Assembly: GCA_016195825.1 (NCBI GenBank)
Contig: JACPYV010000060.1
Coordinates: forward strand, 1 to 46,679
Direction of reading: 5' to 3'
DNA: 46,679 nt
From: Burkholderiales bacterium
GTDB taxonomy: Bacteria; Pseudomonadota; Gammaproteobacteria; Burkholderiales; Burkholderiaceae_C
Positions 43,478-46,679 of this stretch are shown piece after piece. The position numbers were made by a program, and so were the translations under genes. A model generated the notes under the pieces. That model saw only the letters and a program-made list of their open reading frames with translations, was not told the origin of the DNA and did not search any database. Positions within the stretch are counted from its first letter, which is position 1, and each line of letters begins with the position of its first letter.

Positions 43478-44941
43478 ATGGACGAAGCACAAGAAGCAGC
43501 GCCGGAGGCCGTCGTAGACATGCCCCCGCTGCCTGCGGCAGAAGTGCCGGCAATGCGGAGCGGGATGGTCTGGCTGGTCGAAGGCGCACGCGTGCTGGCG
43601 TTCCGCGCGCCGCGATGGGCGGGCCTGGACGCGGGGCCGTTGACGGTTGCGGCGCTGGTGCTGGCCAACTATCCGATCGCGCTCGTCGTGCAACGCGCCT
43701 TGATGGGCGGCGCGCCTAATTTCAACTGGGCCGGCATCCTCGCCGGCTGGTTGGGCGTCGCCGTGATCGCCTGGGTATGCTGGGTCGCGGCGAGGTCGGG
43801 CGGCGCAACGGTCGTCAAGCCGGCCGCGCTGTTGGCCGTGTCGGCCGGCACCACCCTGGCTTTGAACCTGATCGTCGGCATGGGGCTGCTCGTGTGGAGG
43901 CCCGTTGTCGGCACGACTGAAAACTGGTCGCCTGCTTTGTTGTGGGGCGCCTGGCTGGCACCGCTGTCCTGGGCAGGGTTGGCACAGATCACGCTGCTGT
44001 GGCGGACGGCGGGGTCTGGCTCGGCACGCGCTGCCGTGCTGTTGCTCGTACCCGTCGCGCTGGCCGTCAGCGGCTCGCTGGCGCCCGTTGTGTTCTGGTG
44101 GCCCGCGCCGCCTGCCAGCACCGAGGTGGAGTCCGAGCCCGAGATCGGCCTGCTGCTGACCGACGACGTCATCGCCCAGCAGGCCCGCCTGCTCGACGCT
44201 ACCCTGAAGGGGCTGCGCCCGCCGCAACACGGGCGCGTCAATGTCTACGCGGCGACCTACGCGCCCAACGCGTCGGAAGACGTTTTCATGCGCGAGAGCG
44301 CAACGGTGGCCAAGACCATGCGCGAGCGCTTCGGCGCCGACGGCCGCTTGGTGCAACTGGTGGCCAACCGCGCCACCAGCGACACGCTGCCCTGGGGCAC
44401 GCCGGCCAACCTGCGCGCCACCATCGCGCGCATGGCCGCCGTGATGGACCGTGACCGCGACGTGCTGTTCCTGCACCTGACCTCGCACGGCGGCCGTGAC
44501 GGCAAGCTCGCCAATGACACCTGGCCGCTGAAGACCGAGCCCGTCACGCCGGCGCTGCTGAAGCAATGGCTGGACGACGCCGGCGTGCGCTGGCGCGTCA
44601 TCTCGGTGTCGGCCTGCTACTCTGGCAGCTGGATCGAGCCGCTGGCCGGCAACGGCACGCTGGTGATGACCGCGGCCGATGCCGAACACACCTCCTACGG
44701 CTGCGGCAGGCGCTCACCGCTGACCTTCTTCGGTCGCGCGATGTACGAGGAGGCGCTGCGCAAGACGTGGTCGTTCACCGAGGCGCACGAGTTCGCACGC
44801 AAGGTCATCGAGGTGCGCGAGAAAGAGGCCGGCAAGACCGACGGCTACTCCAACCCACAGATCAGCGAAGGCGTGGCCATCCGCGGCGTGCTGGCGCGGC
44901 TGCAGGAACAGCAGCGCAGCGCGCGCTCAGCCACGCGCTGA
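43478..44941 (+). CDS. Membrane-bound C13 (legumain/caspase-fold) cysteine peptidase
   Basis: A 487-residue protein with GGGGAGGAG before its ATG. Residues about 45-210 carry five hydrophobic segments (from LTVAALVLANYPIALVVQ to VLLLVPVALAVSGSLAPVVFWW). The C-terminal about 260 residues are a C13 domain with the catalytic pair His337 in FLHLTSHGGRDG and Cys380 in ISVSACYSGSWIEPL, followed by TLVMTAADAEHTSYGCGRRSPLTFFGRAMYEE. Eukaryotic C13 enzymes cut after Asn or act as GPI transamidases; the bacterial members are poorly known. The helices make orientation uncertain, so the peptidase may face either side. The upstream TPR regulator is the only close neighbour. Confidence 0.88.
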   Translation: MDEAQEAAPEAVVDMPPLPAAEVPAMRSGMVWLVEGARVLAFRAPRWAGLDAGPLTVAALVLANYPIALVVQRALMGGAPNFNWAGILAGWLGVAVIAWVCWVAARSGGATVVKPAALLAVSAGTTLALNLIVGMGLLVWRPVVGTTENWSPALLWGAWLAPLSWAGLAQITLLWRTAGSGSARAAVLLLVPVALAVSGSLAPVVFWWPAPPASTEVESEPEIGLLLTDDVIAQQARLLDATLKGLRPPQHGRVNVYAATYAPNASEDVFMRESATVAKTMRERFGADGRLVQLVANRATSDTLPWGTPANLRATIARMAAVMDRDRDVLFLHLTSHGGRDGKLANDTWPLKTEPVTPALLKQWLDDAGVRWRVISVSACYSGSWIEPLAGNGTLVMTAADAEHTSYGCGRRSPLTFFGRAMYEEALRKTWSFTEAHEFARKVIEVREKEAGKTDGYSNPQISEGVAIRGVLARLQEQQRSARSATR

Positions 44942-44986
44942 GCGCCGCAGCCGGACGGGCGGGCAGACGGGGCCGAGCTCTGCGTA

Positions 44987-45592
44987 TCAGCCTGGCGCGC
45001 TCAGGGCCGCGACGCGCTTCTCCAGCTCGGCGATGCGGTCGTCGCGCTGCTGGATGGCAGCCCGCACATCCGCTGCCTCGAAGCGCTGCGGGATGTGCTT
45101 GGGGCAGTTGACGTCCCAGGCCTCGACGTCGAACAGGATGACCTGCTCGGGCCGCGCCGCGTAGCCAGCCGGCATCAGCCGCGCCATTAGCTCGGCATCG
45201 CCCTCGACGACGCGCGCGCGGCCCCAGATCTTGATGCGCCGCCGCTCGGCATAGTCCATCAGGAACAGGAAGGCGCGCGGGTTCTCGGTCAGGTTGCCCT
45301 GGGTGATGTACTGGCGGTTGCCGGCGAAGTCGGCGAAGGCGATCGTGTGCGCGTCCAGCACGTGCAGGAAGCCCGCCGGCCCGCCGCGGTGCTGCACATA
45401 GGGCTGGCCCTCGGCGTTGGCCGTGGCCAGCATGACACTGATCTGCGCCTCGATCTCGTCCTTCAGGTCAGGCGTGATGCGGCTCTCCCAGCCGCCGCCC
45501 TGCTCCATGCGGGCGTAGGCGTGGCGCGAACCCTTGCGGGTCTGCAGTGCCTTCACGGTGGGTGTGAAGGCAATGTCGCTGGTGGTGTTCAT
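44987..45592 (-). CDS. Pyridoxamine 5'-phosphate oxidase-like flavin-nucleotide-binding protein
   Basis: A 201-residue protein from ATG 45592 (a TTG two codons earlier is possible), 2 bp after the stop of the upstream gene, so the two are coupled. The split-barrel PNPOx-like core has ISVMLATANAEGQPYVQHRGGPAGFLHVLDAHTIAFADFAGNRQYITQGNLTENPRAFLFLMDYAERRRIKIWGRARVV. This matches the group annotated as flavin-binding, related to pyridoxamine oxidase but lacking its substrate residues. The C-terminal RDDRIAELEKRVAAL is a short coiled coil. It is probably an FMN-dependent reductase of small molecules in the cytoplasm. It runs with the SnoaL-like gene. Confidence 0.88.
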   Translation of the reverse strand: MNTTSDIAFTPTVKALQTRKGSRHAYARMEQGGGWESRITPDLKDEIEAQISVMLATANAEGQPYVQHRGGPAGFLHVLDAHTIAFADFAGNRQYITQGNLTENPRAFLFLMDYAERRRIKIWGRARVVEGDAELMARLMPAGYAARPEQVILFDVEAWDVNCPKHIPQRFEAADVRAAIQQRDDRIAELEKRVAALSAPG

Positions 45593-45594
45593 GA

Positions 45595-46068
45595 TCAAAG
45601 CCCCAGGTCAGTGAGTGAGGGGTGGTCGTCCGGCCGCCGGCCCGACCCCTCGCGGGGCCAGTGGAACAGGCGTTGCTGCTGCGTGATCGCCACGTCGTTG
45701 ATGCTGGCGTGCCGGGTGTGCATCAGGCCTTGCGTGTCGAAGGCCCAGTTCTCGTTGCCGTAGCTGCGCCACCACTGGCCGTCGGCGTCGTGCCACTCGT
45801 AGGCAAAGCGCACCGCGATGCGGTCGTCGCCGTGGGCCCAGATCTCCTTGATGAGTCGGTAGTCCCGCTCGCGCACCCACTTGGCGGCGAGGAAGGCCTC
45901 GATCTGTGCGCGGCCGGTCACGAAGGTGGCGCGGTTGCGCCAGCGGCTGTCCGGTGTGTAAGCCAGTGCCACGCGGACGGGGTCGCGGCTGTTCCAGGCG
46001 TCCTCGGCCAGGCGCACCTTTTGCACGGCGGTGGTCAGCGAGAACGGGGGAAGGGGCGGGCGGGACAT
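45595..46068 (-). CDS. DUF1348 / SnoaL-like (NTF2-fold) protein
   Basis: A 157-residue protein with GGAG before ATG 46068. The sequence [53 protein letters not shown] and [44 protein letters not shown] (approximate reading) matches DUF1348 proteins. These adopt the NTF2 cone fold used by ketosteroid isomerases and polyketide cyclases. The reaction is unknown. It is coupled to the flavin-binding gene downstream and lies 64 bp downstream of the AhpD-like gene, so the three may form one minus-strand operon. Confidence 0.88.
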   Translation of the reverse strand: MSRPPLPPFSLTTAVQKVRLAEDAWNSRDPVRVALAYTPDSRWRNRATFVTGRAQIEAFLAAKWVRERDYRLIKEIWAHGDDRIAVRFAYEWHDADGQWWRSYGNENWAFDTQGLMHTRHASINDVAITQQQRLFHWPREGSGRRPDDHPSLTDLGL

Positions 46069-46095
46069 GGAGGGCTCCTGGGTGAAGGGAACGAG

Positions 46096-46123
46096 GCGCG
46101 CCGCGGGCAGGGCTGCGGCGCGC
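46096..46123 (-). terminator. GC-rich hairpin between AhpD-like and DUF1348 genes
   Basis: GCGCGCCGC (46096-46104) pairs perfectly with GCGGCGCGC (46115-46123), loop 10. It follows the AhpD-like stop by about 10 bases on the minus strand and has no T-run, so it is more likely an RNA stabiliser or attenuator than a full terminator. Confidence 0.4.
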
Positions 46124-46132
46124 GGAGGGCGT

Positions 46133-46679
46133 TCAAGCGGCCAGCGGCAGCGCTTCGGGGAAGTCGATCACGGTCTTGGCGACCTCGTTGATGTAGTTCG
46201 TCCAGGTGTTCAGCGCGACGTGCTGGACGATCTCGACGATCTGCGCGTCGTCGTAGCCGGCAGACCGCACGGCGGCCACTTCGGCGTCCGACACATGGCC
46301 GCGCTGCGTGGCCACGCTGGCCGCGAAGCGCACGGCGGCGTCGGCCTTGGCGTCGGTGGAGCGGCCGCTGCGGTTGGCGGCGATCTCGGCGTCGCTCAGC
46401 TTGGCCAGGTTGCTGCCCATGAAGCTGTGGGCCGCCAGGCAGTAGCCGCAGGCGTTGATCTGGGCCACGGCCAGCGCGATGCGCTCACGGGTCTGGGCCG
46501 GCAGGCGGCCCTTGGCCAGCGCGCCGGACATGCCGAGGTAGCCCTCCAGCGCGGCCGGGCTGTTGGCCACCAGGCGGAACAGGTTGGGCACGGAGCCGAT
46601 CTGCTTGTTCACGGCTTCGAGCAGCGGGCGGGCGGCCTCGGGGGCGGCGTCGATGGAGGCGGGGGTGGCGATGCGGGTC
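46133..46679 (-). CDS. Carboxymuconolactone decarboxylase / AhpD-like protein, 5' end cut by window
   Basis: At least 181 residues; the frame stays open to the window edge, reading [33 protein letters not shown]. The GTG codon at 46612 is therefore internal rather than the start. The AhpD-type redox motif [10 protein letters not shown] contains the Cys-x-x-Cys pair and His used in alkylhydroperoxidase chemistry, within the usual [17 protein letters not shown]...AHSFMG helix pair. The CxxC marks it as peroxidase-like rather than a true gamma-carboxymuconolactone decarboxylase. With the downstream flavin-binding and NTF2-fold genes it may belong to an oxidative-stress or small-molecule-modifying operon. 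The first few residues lie outside the window. Confidence 0.92.
   Translation of the reverse strand, partial: TRIATPASIDAAPEAARPLLEAVNKQIGSVPNLFRLVANSPAALEGYLGMSGALAKGRLPAQTRERIALAVAQINACGYCLAAHSFMGSNLAKLSDAEIAANRSGRSTDAKADAAVRFAASVATQRGHVSDAEVAAVRSAGYDDAQIVEIVQHVALNTWTNYINEVAKTVIDFPEALPLAA

Noticed and set aside
41705..44689. 994-aa minus-strand open frame
   Set aside because: It runs antisense through cheW, the TPR regulator and the C13 gene; all three have clear domains, so this is a GC-rich artefact.

Overview
This is a high-GC (roughly 70%) stretch of what looks like a betaproteobacterial chromosome, most likely Burkholderiales of the Roseateles/Mitsuaria/Rubrivivax (Sphaerotilaceae) type. 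The inference rests on codon usage, an acyl-CoA/leucine-degradation locus with a divergent TetR regulator, two large TonB-dependent receptors, a PEP-CTERM protein, a GreAB-like elongation factor and a CHASE2-FecR signalling pair. No rRNA, tRNA, CRISPR array, prophage or complete insertion sequence was seen. No gene-free stretch exceeds 300 bases. Both edges cut a gene: methylcrotonyl-CoA carboxylase beta on the left and a carboxymuconolactone decarboxylase-family protein on the right.

Layout. 0-2.4 kb: liuB-like carboxylase (-), divergent TetR regulator with a perfect 15-bp palindrome between them, and a small membrane protein. 2.5-6.7 kb: FecR/LysM protein and a CHASE2 hybrid histidine kinase. 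6.7-12.6 kb: a TonB receptor followed by a two-subunit molybdenum hydroxylase (iorAB). 12.6-16.3 kb: PEP-CTERM protein, orphan CopZ-like metal chaperone, large repeat-bearing lipoprotein. 16.4-17.8 kb: FMN reductase and pirin in one transcript. 17.9-36.6 kb: a region unusually rich in genes acting on D-amino acids and peptidoglycan peptides. It holds an aromatic aminotransferase, a periplasmic binding-like protein, D-amino-acid dehydrogenase, a leaderless class-A-type serine hydrolase and a cytoplasmic LD-carboxypeptidase. These are followed by an exported serine hydrolase with its TonB receptor, an ornithine cyclodeaminase-family enzyme and a lipoprotein DD-peptidase (dacB). A TAXI-like anchored protein, a Gre-like factor and a GST interrupt the region, which then closes with a PBP5-type DD-carboxypeptidase, a Tat-exported LD-carboxypeptidase and a second binding-like protein. 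36.7-39.8 kb: a 949-aa lipoprotein of the heme peroxidase/dioxygenase superfamily and a DUF1653 protein. 40-42 kb: chemoreceptor and CheW. 42.1-44.9 kb: TPR transcriptional regulator and a membrane-bound caspase-fold C13 peptidase. 45-46.7 kb (-): flavin-binding, SnoaL-like and AhpD-like proteins.

The most coherent system is the 17.9-36 kb set. It has an outer-membrane receptor, exported and cytoplasmic penicillin-recognising-type hydrolases, LD-carboxypeptidases in two compartments, and enzymes for D-amino-acid oxidation. I read it as salvage of cell-wall peptides or other D-amino-acid peptides; this is inference from gene content. Other items of interest are an intrinsic terminator buried in the signal-peptide codons of the gene downstream of the TonB receptor, a bacterial lipoprotein carrying the Tyr-x-x-His signature of fatty-acid dioxygenases, and the C13 peptidase with its regulator.
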